A program made the position numbers and the translations under genes. From Lithodes maja (Eukaryota; Arthropoda; Malacostraca; Decapoda; Lithodidae): 64,000 nt of DNA. The notes under the pieces were generated by a model. That model searched no databases. It was not told the origin of the DNA and was given only the letters and a program-made list of their open reading frames with translations. Numbering within the stretch: the first letter of the stretch is position 1; the number at the start of each line of letters is the position of its first letter. Positions 10,287 to 20,729 of this stretch are shown here, one piece after another. Location: the NCBI GenBank assembly GCA_037953745.1, contig JBAKBP010012279.1, positions 1 to 64,000 of the forward strand, in the 5' to 3' direction.

Positions 10287-12165
10287 TGTTACGACCTGGC
10301 ACTCAGGTACACCAGGGCTCCCAATCAGGACTCGAGTACGGCTCGCTGCCACAACGGAAACACACGATCCCAAACCCTGAGTACTGCCAGCCGAACAAAA
10401 AACACCAATACCCTCCAGAGTTCGATCTGCTATAACGGGGTATATCAGAACTCGGTACTAACAACAACAGACAACAGGTGTTCAACAACAGACTAATAAA
10501 GAGACAGGAATTATCTAGTCTGGTCAACAATCAAACAAAGAAGTAAGAGACAACAACACGAAAGAATAGTGTTGGCCTAAGCCGAAGTAATCCACCCTTG
10601 ACTAAGAACTTAAGAAGTCCTCCACCCTCTACTTCGGATCGGCACTATTACGTTACGTTAATCAATAGTCCTTGAGCATCGAGCAAGGAATCTTCTGAAA
10701 AAGTTAGATGCTTCTCGGATGCTCGTAAGAAGTACGTATCGGATTTTGAACAGCAATTCAATAAGCAACACACTGACAATTAATTTTCATTAAAGGTTTA
10801 AATTGACATAAGAAGAATTATAAGAATATGCAATAGTAAATGGCAAACATTAAAAAGAAGTACTCCGCCAATGCACCGGCAATAGCCTACTCGGATTGTG
10901 CTCGTGGGCCACTAATCACTAAAGTAGCTAAGCGTGCAACACATGAAATCAATAGTGCTTAAACAATAGTATACATAAGGAAAGCTTCAATCCTATTCTG
11001 TATCTGCTGATCGAGCAAAGTCTAGCTGGGATGTAGTAGGCTAGGAAACAATGGCTGAGCAAGCGGCTCATAGCCTAGCAAGGTCCTTAAGGCTGTGCGG
11101 CCAAATTACGTTAATTGACGGGATGCTCTCTTGAGAGATCCAGATCGCTAGTATCTGGTTCTCTCCTGGCGATCCTCTCAAAGTCAAAGCAACCGAGTTA
11201 GCAGTGTAGGGTGGCAGAGGCAAAAGCCCTCACTCGCAACACAGTGCTAAACTCACAAGGTACACAGTCAGAAAGACCACCTAGGCTTCCCACGTCTCCG
11301 TTGCGATTGTACAGGTTCAACAAAACCTAGTACACATCGGGAATCACAACACCAGTAGCCTTATCCCAGTCTAGCATTACCTAGACCAGCAGAAAACAGG
11401 ATCAATAATAATAATACACAGGGAAATGCATATACGAGTGCAACAAACATTAATCAATCCTAGTCTAAATTATCCTTTCCAAAATAGGCTATCTACTAGG
11501 CATATATCTCGTGAGAACTCAAGCGATAATACGTTGGCTGACTAACTCTGCACCAACGGGATCATTTAAGTTAAAAAGGGTATTTGAAAAGAGGAGATAG
11601 AATGTACGGTAGTAGAGAAAGTTCACATCAGTCAGAAGAATATATATAGTAGCAAGGGAAATGAGAAGTCGCTCTGCCTAATGAGTTCTGAAGAAAATGT
11701 GGCGAGACTTCCCTTTTTATACTCGGCCCTCTAGTGAGCATATCGTAAACAACTAAGGACCGCCCACTGACAATCATTACGTAACTTATCTCTCTCAATC
11801 TGTGATAGACAAAGGCTTTCCCACGCACTGAGGGGGAGGAGGGAGGAGGGGAGTGCTAGTGAGTTAGGCCCACCTCCCGCATGGCGCACTCACTGACCCC
11901 CGTTACGTAATCTCTCTCTCTCTCCTCTCATCATTACAAATAAGTTTCACACACAATACTTATAACTAATGATATAAAATAGAACTCGTTGACTCAGATG
12001 AAAACAAAATACATATTCATAATACTTATAGTACAACGGCTCACATGAACTAAGTTAGAAAACTCTACATAGACTCCAGCCAAAGTTCCTGCCCTGACGA
12101 TCCTAGCGAGAGTGGGGCATGACTGGGCGTTCTGTACAGCATGCTCACACTCGACATGCGTCACA
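10287..12165 (-). repeat. 5' LTR of element A
   Basis: This is 1879 bp and in sense orientation starts at 12165. It carries an ~18-bp extra segment relative to the 3' LTR. The LTR sequence is clearly diverged from the B and D LTRs although the ends are alike. Confidence 0.93.
11714..11784 (-). promoter_or_regulatory. Core promoter of element A LTR: TATA box and TTACGTAA palindrome
   Basis: In sense orientation TATAAAAA lies at 11721-11714, downstream of a GGGCGG box and a TTACGTAA palindrome (11777-11784) of the type bound by bZIP (C/EBP or PAR-type) factors. Elements B and D have TGACGTCA, a CRE-type palindrome, at the corresponding place. Function is inferred from motif order and spacing. 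Confidence 0.6.
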
Positions 12166-13024
12166 ATAGATAGATAGATCTATCCTCCACCCAGCTCCTC
12201 CCATTTTCTCCCTCCACCAGACCAATACTCACGCACCAATCCGCACTGCCGCTCGTTTCTGATTTCGAGCCACATTTTCAACTATGGACCACCGTAACAC
12301 CTCAACCACGCATCTTTTAGGTATTCATATAGGCCTAGGCTATTTGTGGTGGGATGCGCAAATGCATATCCTACACAATGAAATGTTTTTTGTTGCGTTT
12401 CGGAAGAGTCGCCAAATCGGCCTAGGTCTAGCACAGGGCAATGGTGAGTCCTATGGGGGGTTTAGCATTCTCTGGGTTAAGTTGCCCCCTCATTGCTCTT
12501 ATGCAAACACATAATTATACTGTAAGTTCCTTCAGTTTCAGAGAGATGTGATTAGCTTAGTTGTGCTGGACTGAATTGTATTTAATAGTTCTAGGCCCTT
12601 ATTCATATAAGTGACCCAGAACTGAAATTAATTTTCAGAAAGACAAATGGTTATATAGATAGATAGATAGATAGATAAGGAGAGAGAGAGAGTTAAATAA
12701 GTATTTGGTGAGAGGGATCAATTTCGCATTATAGAAAGATACATATACTGATCTCAGTCAATCAAATGTTTCTAGTTTTATTCATTCTAACTATAAAAAA
12801 GTAAAGGATTAAGAGTAAACATTAAAAATGAGTCATGAACAGTGAAGTAGGACGGAGAAATATAGAAATAACTGGTCCACACCCACATGCAGCATGTAGG
12901 AAAAGGGTGGGTGTAATCTCGATTCCTTTTAGCGTTTGTCAATACTGGACACATCATGTGAGAAAGCTCTGCACGACAATAAAGGGCCACTTCTGAAGAA
13001 GCCTGAAATTGAAGAATTTGTATG
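12166..13024. other. Region with no recognised gene; GATA microsatellite at 12654-12678
   Basis: The first bases are the remainder of the ATAG tail of the RTE-like LINE interrupted by element A. A short (ATAG)n run sits at 12654-12678, followed by a GA run. I see no coding region or repeat that I recognise. Confidence 0.5.
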
Positions 13025-13760
13025 TGTAGTACACAGGGGGGAGATAGTGCTAAATGGACTGCCCAAAGGTGTCAACTTTGGCTATGTATCACTGTAGCAA
13101 GTGAATAAGTTCTATTATTTGGAGGATACTATTTCTGCTGAAGGTGGGGCCAAAGCAGCCACTAGTGCCAGTGTCAAATGTGGTTGAGGAAGTTCACAGA
13201 ACTCTGGCCAATCCTGACCACTTAACTTGAAACTTCGAATGCCAGAAGCGTATTAACCTATGCTTCAGAAACATGGCCAGTCAAAGTAGATGATATTAAC
13301 AGAAAGGAACGTAACGCTTGGCGAGATGGATGTTTGGGGTTAAACAGGGAGATAGGATAGCTGAGGAAACGGTTGGATATCAGGAGTATCAGTAAGAAGA
13401 TGCATACAAGCAGGCTTGGTTGGTTCAGACATATGGGGTGGATGCATGATCAAAACTGGGGAGAAAAAAGCAAGTCTGTGAACATGGAGGGAGCTGTACC
13501 GAAGGGTATACCTAGAAAGTTGTGTAATCATATACGATCTGTGAACGTGGAGGGAGATGCACCGAGGGGTATACCTAGAGAGTCGTGGGATCATATACGA
13601 TCTGTGAACATGGAGGGAACTGCACTGAGGGGTATACCTAGAAAGTTGTGGGATCATATAAGATCTGTGAATGTGGAGGGAGCTGCAACGAGGGCTATGC
13701 CTAGAAAGTCGTGGGTTCAAATTTTAAATTGACTAATAGGGCAGCCCAGAATGCATGGAG
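13025..13760 (+). pseudogene. Decayed LINE reverse transcriptase C-terminal relic
   Basis: Across shifting frames I can read a degraded LINE C-terminus: 'FYYLEDTISAEGGAKAATSASVKC' near 13112-13185 (quoted in part: the core is ISAEGGAKAATSA), then a segment resembling 'TYASETWPVKVDD' near 13250-13300, 'LGWFRHMGW' near 13408-13440, and repeated 'VEGDAPRGIPRKSWDH' units, ending near 'AQNAWSTAIRT'. Stops interrupt every frame. The order matches the end of many arthropod LINEs; I cannot name the clade. It differs from both other LINE families in this window. Confidence 0.5.
13477..13735 (+). repeat. 66-bp tandem repeat inside the LINE relic, about 4 copies
   Basis: Each unit reads roughly GTGAAYRTGGAGGGAGMTG followed by an ACCGAGGGGTATACCTAGA-type segment and a GGGATCATATACGATCT-type segment. 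The unit is 66 bp, or 22 codons, so one plus-strand frame stays open (SVNVEG..PRGIPRKSWDHIR). The units differ by scattered substitutions. It is an amplification of the LINE C-terminal segment. Confidence 0.8.
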
Positions 13761-13814
13761 CACAGCCATTAGGACATAAAGCTAAATCTGCACTCCTTTT
13801 GGTGCACTCAGTCT

Positions 13815-14224
13815 TTAACCCATTCTGGACGGGGCACATCATATGACAGGCAGGTTTTTACAGCTATTATGTGGCCTGTGAACCAGGCCAGCTGTTGCAG
13901 GCAGTACGGGCGGGCGTCAACCGGAGCCGACAGGCCCCGTCGAGACACTGAGGTCTGAGAAAGTGAGAGCTCACTCATGTGCAGCGTCACACATAGTGAA
14001 AACAGCTAAAAATATTAAATTTTTAGCGATTTTGCCCTTCGTTTACAAGATCGTTGCAAGATAACCAGACACCGTACAGGGATGATTCATGTGTCATTTG
14101 AAAGCTCTATTACCGTACTTTCACATTTATATAATTGTATTGCGCTCGGGATTTTCATTATGCATGACAATGAGCAGGGAATGACGGTCATTTTGGGCAA
14201 TTATGTCTGCTCATACTGGATTAA
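13815..14224. mobile_element. TTAA-bounded MITE-like element, diverged copy
   Basis: The start TTAACCCATTCTGGACGGGG and the reverse complement of its end (TTAATCCAGTATGAGC) are loosely inverted. The interior shares blocks such as CATTTGAAAGCTCTATTACCG with the TTAA elements at 1970 and 14358. Length (410 bp) is similar. The ends are weaker than in the other two copies. Confidence 0.4.
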
Positions 14225-14357
14225 AGTGATGTAGGTATGCATATCTAACAACATATGAATTTAGTTAGTTTAGGAAGATTTTCACATAGCCCGAGGTTAA
14301 TAAGAAGCAGGTGATAGGCTGTTTTGCCAAGAGTAATATACAAACACACAACTGTAA

Positions 14358-14773
14358 TTAACCCATTGGCTGCGGGTGACGTTCCGGAATGTCCTGGCAA
14401 TTTACAGCAATTTCCATGCTTTAAAAGCCTGTAAAAGCCGTAAAAATCAAGTGTCAGTGGGCGGGAGCGTGAGGGACCCGCCTTCGACCCTCAGAGCAGC
14501 AAGCCGCTCACTGAGGGAGACTGTGTCTCACGCGGGTGTCTCACAACAGTGTTGCCGAGCGAGCGAGAGCTAATAGCGGTTTTCCCGCATGTCTATGGCA
14601 ACGCTGCAAGTGAACCCCGCCACCTACGAAGCTCGTTCTGGTCTCATTTTGAAGCTATTTTCGCCTAGTTTTCGGCAGAATACAGTTCATTTAATGCAGA
14701 TGCTTGATTAATCATTCAGGAGTGCTTGAATATGCCCTAAATAGCCCAAATATGCCTGCAGCGTAAGTGTTAA
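14358..14773. mobile_element. TTAA-bounded MITE-like element, copy 2
   Basis: It begins TTAACCCATTGGCTGCGGG and ends with CCTGCAGCGTAAGTGTTAA. It shares interior blocks with 1970-2401 (ATTTACAGCAATTT, TCATTTTGAAGCTATTTTC, ATTCAGGAGTGC). There is no meaningful ORF. A non-autonomous piggyBac-type element is the best guess. Confidence 0.55.
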
Positions 14774-14801
14774 GGGGAGATGGTTGGTTTTTCTGGTCCT
14801 C

Positions 14802-14854
14802 TATCAAGTATAAATATACAAAATGTATGTATTTTTGTATATTTATACTTGATA
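14802..14854. repeat. Perfect 22-bp inverted repeat with 9-nt loop
   Basis: Arms at 14802-14823 and 14833-14854 (starting TATCAAGTATAAATAT) are perfectly complementary around TGTATGTAT. It lies 29 bp beyond the right TTAA of the neighbouring MITE-like element. It is a possible transposon end or stem-loop; no function can be assigned. Confidence 0.7.
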
Positions 14855-15450
14855 TCGACAGCTTACTTGAATTTAAAGGCGATAATAGGGTTGGGAGGTG
14901 GCTGATAACTACGTGTTAGATGGAGGAGCAATAAAGGTTTGGTGGTTCTCACAGGTAAGTCACTGTAACCTTGTCCGTTTCTTAGTCATTATTGTGCGAC
15001 TTTAACCTCATGACACAGGGACAAGTGGCTTATTTCTACACTTTTGGTAATGCACTATATTGCCAAATATTAGGGGACGGTGTGAAAAAAGCTGTGTCAA
15101 AATATCATACTGATCCAACTGTTTGTTAATAAGTTATTCCTGTAAAACGATGCCACACGGCCTCTGAAACCCATAGTAGGTGTCATAAATATATTAAATG
15201 TTTACCTCATAAGCTGCAGGAAAAGTGTTTATCAAAACAAGTTTGAAAAAGCACTTGTGCAATACTGGCTTTACTAAACAGTGCTAGCGGGTTGGGTTTG
15301 GTTAATCGCGGAATGTATATTGAAGAGACATTATTTTACATTTGCATAATTATATATTATATTAAATGCCCCAAGTACAGTGAGAACAAGCGTGTTCAGT
15401 AGAGCACGTATCACCGCCATGCGTGAAATAAACAACAAATGTCATATATG
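14855..15450. other. No recognised gene
   Basis: AT-rich sequence without a long frame or an evident repeat. Confidence 0.5.
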
Positions 15451-15600
15451 ACACTAAGCATTACGCTATCACGACATGGACAAAAATAGCTTCGGACCAA
15501 AACGGCCACGGAAAGAAGGAATTTATATATTCCTTTTGTCCGTGGCCGTTTTAGTCCGAGGCTATTTTTGTCCATGTCTTGATAGCGTAATGCTTAGTGT
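15451..15600. repeat. 150-bp near-perfect inverted repeat (foldback)
   Basis: The left end ACACTAAGCATTACGC is the reverse complement of the right end GCGTAATGCTTAGTGT. Complementarity continues almost to the centre near 15525 (AAGGAATTTATATATTCCTT), giving arms of roughly 70 bp with few mismatches. The right arm contains the A-box-like part of a tRNA-like promoter. Confidence 0.88.
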
Positions 15601-15645
15601 GCGGAATTTCGGTGTGAGTATCCTAGGTTCGAGTCCTTGGCGTAC
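15582..15645 (+). ncRNA. tRNA-like sequence (SINE head or tRNA pseudogene)
   Basis: TAGCGTAATGC (15582-15592) fits a Pol III A box and GGTTCGAGTCC (15626-15636) is a perfect B box, about 33 nt apart as in tRNA genes. It is followed by CTTGGCGTACCA, resembling an acceptor 3' side. The 5' acceptor half and a proper anticodon arm are not evident, so this is not an intact tRNA. Confidence 0.45.
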
Positions 15646-15689
15646 CACATGTATTCATTACTTTCATTGATTTCATTAGTTAGGTTTAT

Positions 15690-16920
15690 TTGTAAATTAA
15701 TTGGCGAGTTGGTGAAAACAAATATGAATTGTCCGTAGCCAAATTGGTCCGTGGACGATATGGGCAAAGCTGAGCGGTCAAATTATTCTGATTGGTATTG
15801 GTTGAGTGATAATTTTGATCTTGATCTTGATTCATGATGTAAGGGTTGTGAGGGCAGGCCCTATTAACCCTGACAACACAGTGTCGTTCAAAGCCGCAGC
15901 AGCCTCCCGGGAAGGAGGCTCAAACGTCAGGGACTCAGGAGGTGCTGCAGAAGGGCAATAACACACCCAGGACAGAGGATGGAAGGGGAAGATGAAGCGA
16001 TGAACAATGGCACCCAGCAGGAAGAAGATACGTGGTGAAGTGAAGAGACAAGGACGGTGGAGCCAACACTAACTCCAGAGGCTGAAGGCAGCCCTGGCAT
16101 CAACAGGGAGGTGGGGCCCACGAAGGGGCCCCGAAGGGAGTCGAGGATTGTGCAGGTACCAGAGCCGACCACCATGGGTGCCGCGTCTCTCCAGCGGGCA
16201 AGCCATGGGTCACAATCCAGGGAGGCGCCGTCCCCTACCAACTGGAAAGGAACAAAGATGGTGCAGATCGAAGAAGCTGGCACGGATGATCAGAAGATGA
16301 CTAGGCAGAGCAGGGCAGCATGGAAGAAAGGGATGAAGCTCAGGGGTGAGGCTGCAGAACCACCGACGCAGCAGACGGGACCGACTAAAGTTCCCTCAAA
16401 TAAAGCCACAGATTGCGCCTTTGCACCGGGACGTCTGCACGCGACCGCGGACCAGCAGCAACTCCTGTGTTAATTTTTGTCCGCTGCTGTTTGGGCTCGT
16501 GGCCATGTGAACCCGTGGCTGGTATAGACAGAGCAGTTGAATATCATAAATATTTTGATCCTTTGCTGTTTTGGTCCACAGCTCTTTTGGTCTACACCTT
16601 GACTGAGCAGTTGAATAAATCTAATTGATATCAGCAGAGTGATCTTTTTGTCTTCAGTTGATATGGGTGGAGTGGTCAAATATGATGGGTTGCTTTGGTC
16701 TATGGCCATTATGGTCACTGGCTATTTTCATCTTCAGCCATTTTAGTATGAGGCCAATTTGGTGCGTGGCCTAAGGGCAGAGCCGAACAGTTACGTTGTT
16801 CCAATCAGTATTGCTTGAATGACCAGGTGGTCTGTAGCCTGTTTGGTTCGTGGCTGTTTTGAGCTGAAGCCGATATGGGCCGAGTGGTGTGAGTGACCTA
16901 TTTGAGTCATTGGTATCCAA
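15690..16920. repeat. Degenerate short-phrase repeats around TTTTGGTCCGTGGC
   Basis: From about 15720-15800 and 16470-16920 the sequence repeats variants of 'GGCCNTTTTGGTCYGTGGC', 'GATATGGGCCGAGTGGTCAAA' (in part) and 'GAGCAGTTGAAT'. The foldback at 15451-15600 contains the same phrases (GGCCGTTTTAGTCCGAGGCT). The middle (15805-16400) is a different insertion. Confidence 0.5.
15805..16400 (-). mobile_element. Possible retroposon with ATCAAG-repeat tail
   Basis: On the minus strand a GC-rich sequence ends with GCCCTCACAACCCTTACATC, then ATGAATCAAGATCAAGATCA, a short tandem tail like those of some SINEs and LINEs. Open stretches on both strands (16057-16473 plus, 16283-15927 minus) have no motif I recognise and may be compositional. 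It interrupts the degenerate repeats, which supports an insertion. Confidence 0.35.
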
Positions 16921-17816
16921 TGAATGCAGCATCTAGATTGTATTCAATTCCATTCATGCATTTGAGATAACACCATCTTAAATTTTATGGGTTAACCCCT
17001 TATTATAAAATCACACTATGTGCTTCCCCAACCTTATATCGAACGAAAATTAACCTGAGCGCTAATTTGTGATAAAAGGCTAAATATTTTTCAGTTTTAG
17101 AAAGATTACTATTTGTATCTGCTTATTTCGTTCATGAAGGTTTAGGGAAATACTTAAGTGTGGTTTTATGATACGGGGGTAAGTCCCTAAGCTACCAGTT
17201 TAGGTCATCCAAGTACCACAAGTTTTATCTCTCTTATTCTTTTCTGTTGTATGCAATTGTTATGTCTCATAGTGAATATCGTGAAGATCGATCAAAAACT
17301 TCTCGTTGTCATTTTATTAGGGGTTTATTTCCGTGGTGGAGTCGGGGAGCGGGGTAATCATCAGATGTTTGTCGGTTCTAGTCCTATACCAAATAAGTGT
17401 TGACGAAGTTTCACTTAAATCCATACATTACTGTTTGATACATCCAACTTATAAACTAGGAAACCAGACAAATATACAACGAAATTCACAGTATTCCCGC
17501 AAAATATATTTGGCAGAGATCAGACAAAATGGAGTCATCTAAAATTGGTCTTTTATTTACTTTCATGAATTACCAATTTCCTTATTAAGTAATCATACAA
17601 ATACTGTACCAACAACAGATAATGGTAGATAGAGTCGAAAACTAAATGTTGAGTCAGGCTGTAGCTCAGATCACAATACATTAAGTCACATCATTCCCCC
17701 GGCAGCTCCAGCAGAAAATTCCCGACTGTCGCGAACAATTGTGTCGATAATGGTGTGAGGCGCGGGGGATCCGGTTAGCTGAATACGGTAGTGTTAAATG
17801 GAGGGCGTATTGAATT
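16921..17816. other. No recognised gene
   Basis: AT-rich sequence with only short frames and no repeat that I could identify. Confidence 0.5.
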
Positions 17817-18015
17817 GGATTGGTGATTGTGAGATGGAATGGGGTGATATTGGTGATAGCAGAACGAATAGGGGTTAAATTGGTGATTGTGGGGGTGAAA
17901 TGGGGTGATATTGGTGATAGCAGAACGAATAGGGGTTACATTGGTGATTGTGAGATGAAATGGGGGTGATATTGGTGATAGCAAAACGAATAGGGGTTAA
18001 ATTGGTGATTGTGGG
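17817..18015. repeat. 60-62-bp tandem repeat, about 3.3 copies
   Basis: Units begin TTGGTGATTGTG at about 17820, 17880, 17941 and 18003, and carry GGGGTGATATTGGTGATAGC and AACGAATAGGGGTTA. The unit itself contains shorter TTGGTGAT sub-repeats. Confidence 0.85.
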
Positions 18016-18112
18016 ATGAATAGGTTGATTATTCAATACTGCGGTAGCAGAGTGATACCAACTCACATGTACGCCGGGTATAGTTTCAGCCTGTTCGTCC
18101 ATTTGTGCATCC

Positions 18113-18450
18113 TTAAGGGGGGTGACCTGCGTTTTTCTCTTTCTTGGTTGTATCCATTCGGCCCCATTCTGCTTACTATTTTAAGACGTTTATCCCAATC
18201 CATGCGTCAATTTTTTCCTGGTGAGCAATAGCGAGCCAGCATTTTATGGAGAAATCCGATTTCACTGGAGACATTTTTCTATCGAAAAAAAATACAAATT
18301 TAACCAGTTATCTAACTCATTATCCAAAATATGGTGGCTCGCTATCGCTCGCCAGGTATAAATCAACACCTGCATGGGGATAAACAGTAGGCTGAATGGG
18401 GCCTAATGGATACAACCCAGAGAGAGAAAGAAACAGGTCACCCCCCTTAA
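18113..18450. mobile_element. TTAA-bounded foldback MITE, copy 1
   Basis: The ends are perfectly inverted for 17 bp: TTAAGGGGGGTGACCTG at 18113-18129 and its complement at 18434-18450. Inverted homology extends inward over ~130 bp per arm, including GGATAAACAGTAGGCTGAATG and GGCTCGCTATCGCTCGCCAG on the right arm. The centre carries the block CATTTTTCTATCGAAAAA. The TTAA ends suggest piggyBac-type mobilisation. Related copies are at 29477-29857 and near 62763-63085. Confidence 0.75.
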
Positions 18451-18849
18451 ACTCCGCATAGGTAAGTTAATGAATGTTAATGAATGTTAATGAAATACAT
18501 TCAGATGGTCAATAAGAAGATGAAGATATGTCTAAGAGACAATTTTTGAACAAAGAGATATTGTCACTCCTGTAGAAAAAATAATGTTGCCTCCAGGGGC
18601 CACACCAAATCTGTGACCTACGAAATCGCGGGGCTAGAGCAAACGGGTTGTAAATTTCCACACCTATTCCCTATAGCTGACTCTTCCCAAGTGGTAGAAA
18701 TATTAGCTCGATTAATCTAGTTGTTTGTGAGTTATAGAGGTTAATGTTCAAGAGTTTTGGCCTACTTATTTGGAACAGGGTATAGTAGGACTACCCGTGG
18801 GGGAACAGAAATTAAATTATGTCGGTAGTATGATCGGATAGAGTGATCG
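18451..18849. other. No recognised gene
   Basis: Unique-looking sequence between the foldback element and the minisatellite remnant; no long frame. Confidence 0.5.
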
Positions 18850-18885
18850 TGAGTAATGTTGGTCAGGGTGTGTACAATAAACATG
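18850..18885. repeat. Left remnant of the 67-bp minisatellite split by element B
   Basis: AGTGATCGTGAGTAATGTTG and GTGTGTACAATAAACATG match the end of the 67-bp unit at 27106-27537, so element B landed inside this array. The final CATG is the target duplication. Confidence 0.9.
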
Positions 18886-20727
18886 TGTGACGCATGTCGA
18901 GTATGAGCATGCTGTACAGAACGCCCAGTCAGGCCCCACTCTCGCTAGGATCGTCAGGGCAGGAACTTTGGCTGTAGTCTGTGTAGAGTTTCCTAACTCA
19001 GTTTATGTGAACCGTTGTACTATAAGTATTATCATTATGTATTTTGTTTTCTTCTAAGTCAACGAGTTCTATTTTATATCATTAGATATAAGTATTGTGT
19101 GTGGGATTTATATATATATAATGATGCGAAGAGAGAGAGAGTTATGTAACACCGACCAGTGAGCGCGCCACGAGGGGTAGGCCTAATTCCCTCCTCCCTT
19201 CCTCCCTTTCAGCGCGTGGGAAGTTCTTTGTCAATCCCAGATTGAGAGAATATGACGTCATGATTGCCAGTGGGCGGTCCTTAGTGTTGCCGTTATGCTC
19301 GCTACGGGGCCGAGTATAAAAAGGGAGGTCTCGCCATTTTTAGATCAGAACTCATCAGGCAAAGCGACCTCTCATATCCCTTGCAACTATCCATATTCTT
19401 CCGACTGATGTGAACTTTCTCTACTCTCTGAACAGCCTACCTTCTTCTCTTCTCGTCCCTGTTTATAACCTCAATGACCCCTTTGGTGCAGATTTAGTCA
19501 GCCAAAGTATTATCGCTTGAGTTCTCACGAGATAAGTGCCTGTTAGATAGCCTATTTTGGAAGGGTTAACTAGAATAGGATTGATTGATGTTTGTTGCAC
19601 TCGTATATGTATTTCCCTGTGTACTATTATTCATGTTCCTGTTTTCTGCTGGTTTAGGTAATGCTAGACTGGGATAGGGTTCCTCGAGTTGTGATTTCCT
19701 ATGAGTGCTAGGTTGGTTGAACCAGCACAATTGCAACGGAGACGTGGGAAGCCTAGGGGGTCTTTTTGATTGTGTACCGTGGGAGTTTAGCACTGTGTTG
19801 CGAGTGAGGGCTTTTGCCTGTGCCACCCAACACTGTGCTATCTCATTTGCTTGACTTTGAGAGGATCGCCAGGAGAGAACCAGATACTAGTGATCTGGAT
19901 CTCTCAAGAGAGCATCCCGTCAATTACCGTAATTTGGCCGCACAGTCTTAAGGACCTCGCTAGGCTACGAGCCGCTTGCTCAGCCATTGTCTCTTAACCT
20001 TAGATATCCCAGCTAGACTTTGCTCGACCAGCAGATACAGCATAGTATTGAAGCTTCTCCTTATGTATATTATTGTTTAAGCACTATTGATTTCATGTGT
20101 GGCACGCTTAGCTACTTCAGAGATTAGTGGCCCACGAGCACAATCTTAGTAGGCTATTGCCAGTGCATTGTCGGAGTACTTCTTCTTAATGTTTGCCATA
20201 TCCTATTGCTTATTCTTATAATTCTTCTTATGTCAATTTAAAGCCTTTAATTACCAGTGAGTTATTCATTAAATTGCTGTTCAAAATCCGATACTTACTT
20301 CTTATGAGTATTCGAGAAGCATCTAACTTATCAGAAGATTCCTTGCTTGATGCTCGAGGACTATTGTTTAACGTAACGTAATAGTGCCGATCCGAAGTAG
20401 AGGGTGGAGGACTTCTTAAGTTCTTAGTTCAAGGGTGGATTACTTCGGCTTCGGCCAACACTATTCTTTAGTGTTGTAGTACTTTCTTCTTTGTTTGATT
20501 GTTGACCAGACTAGATAACTCCCGTCTTGCTATTAGTCTGTTGTGTGAAACGCTAGTACCGAGTTCTTGTATACCCCGTTATAGCAGATAGAACTCTGGA
20601 GGGTAGTGGCGTTTTTTGTTCGGCTGGCAGTACTCTGGGGTTGGGATCGTGTGTTTCCGTTGTGGCAGCGAGCCATACTCGAGTCCTGTGTAAGAGCCCT
20701 AGTGTACCCGAGTGCCCGGTCGTAACA
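18886..20727 (+). repeat. 5' LTR of element B
   Basis: 1842 bp, TGTGACGC...GTCGTAACA. Closely related to the D LTRs. TATAAAAA lies at 19315-19322 and TGACGTCA at 19253-19260. Confidence 0.95.
19253..19322 (+). promoter_or_regulatory. Core promoter of element B LTR: CRE palindrome, GC box, TATA box
   Basis: TGACGTCA (19253-19260), then GTGGGCGGTCC, then TATAAAAA (19315-19322) precede a conserved TCAGAACTCATCAGGCAAAG segment where transcription probably starts. The same order is at 25631-25700 in the 3' LTR and in both D LTRs. The start site is inferred from TATA spacing. Confidence 0.6.
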
Positions 20728-20729
20728 AA

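Larger units (their letters stand above)
3930..12165 (-). mobile_element. LTR retrotransposon A (Ty3/gypsy-type, internally deleted), complete with both LTRs
   Basis: The element is bounded by LTRs at 3930-5790 and 10287-12165 and reads on the minus strand. Both LTRs have TG...CA ends (TGTGACGC...CGTAACA in sense orientation). The flanks 3926-3929 and 12166-12169 are both ATAG, a 4-bp target duplication, although the ATAG-repeat context makes the exact edge ambiguous. The interior has a primer-binding site, one 1288-codon Gag-protease-remnant-pol ORF and a polypurine tract. It lacks the integrase core and RT catalytic region found in element D, so it is probably non-autonomous. The insertion split the tail of an RTE-like LINE (left flank GGCAATAGATAG, right flank ATAGATAGATAG). 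Confidence 0.95.

Noticed and set aside
12284..12514. 76-codon plus-strand ORF
   Set aside because: No motif, no repeat support and no neighbouring signals; length is within chance expectation.
16057..16473. 138-codon ORF, possible host exon
   Set aside because: No recognisable domain, an overlapping frame on the other strand is equally open, and the segment ends in a retroposon-like ATCAAG tail.
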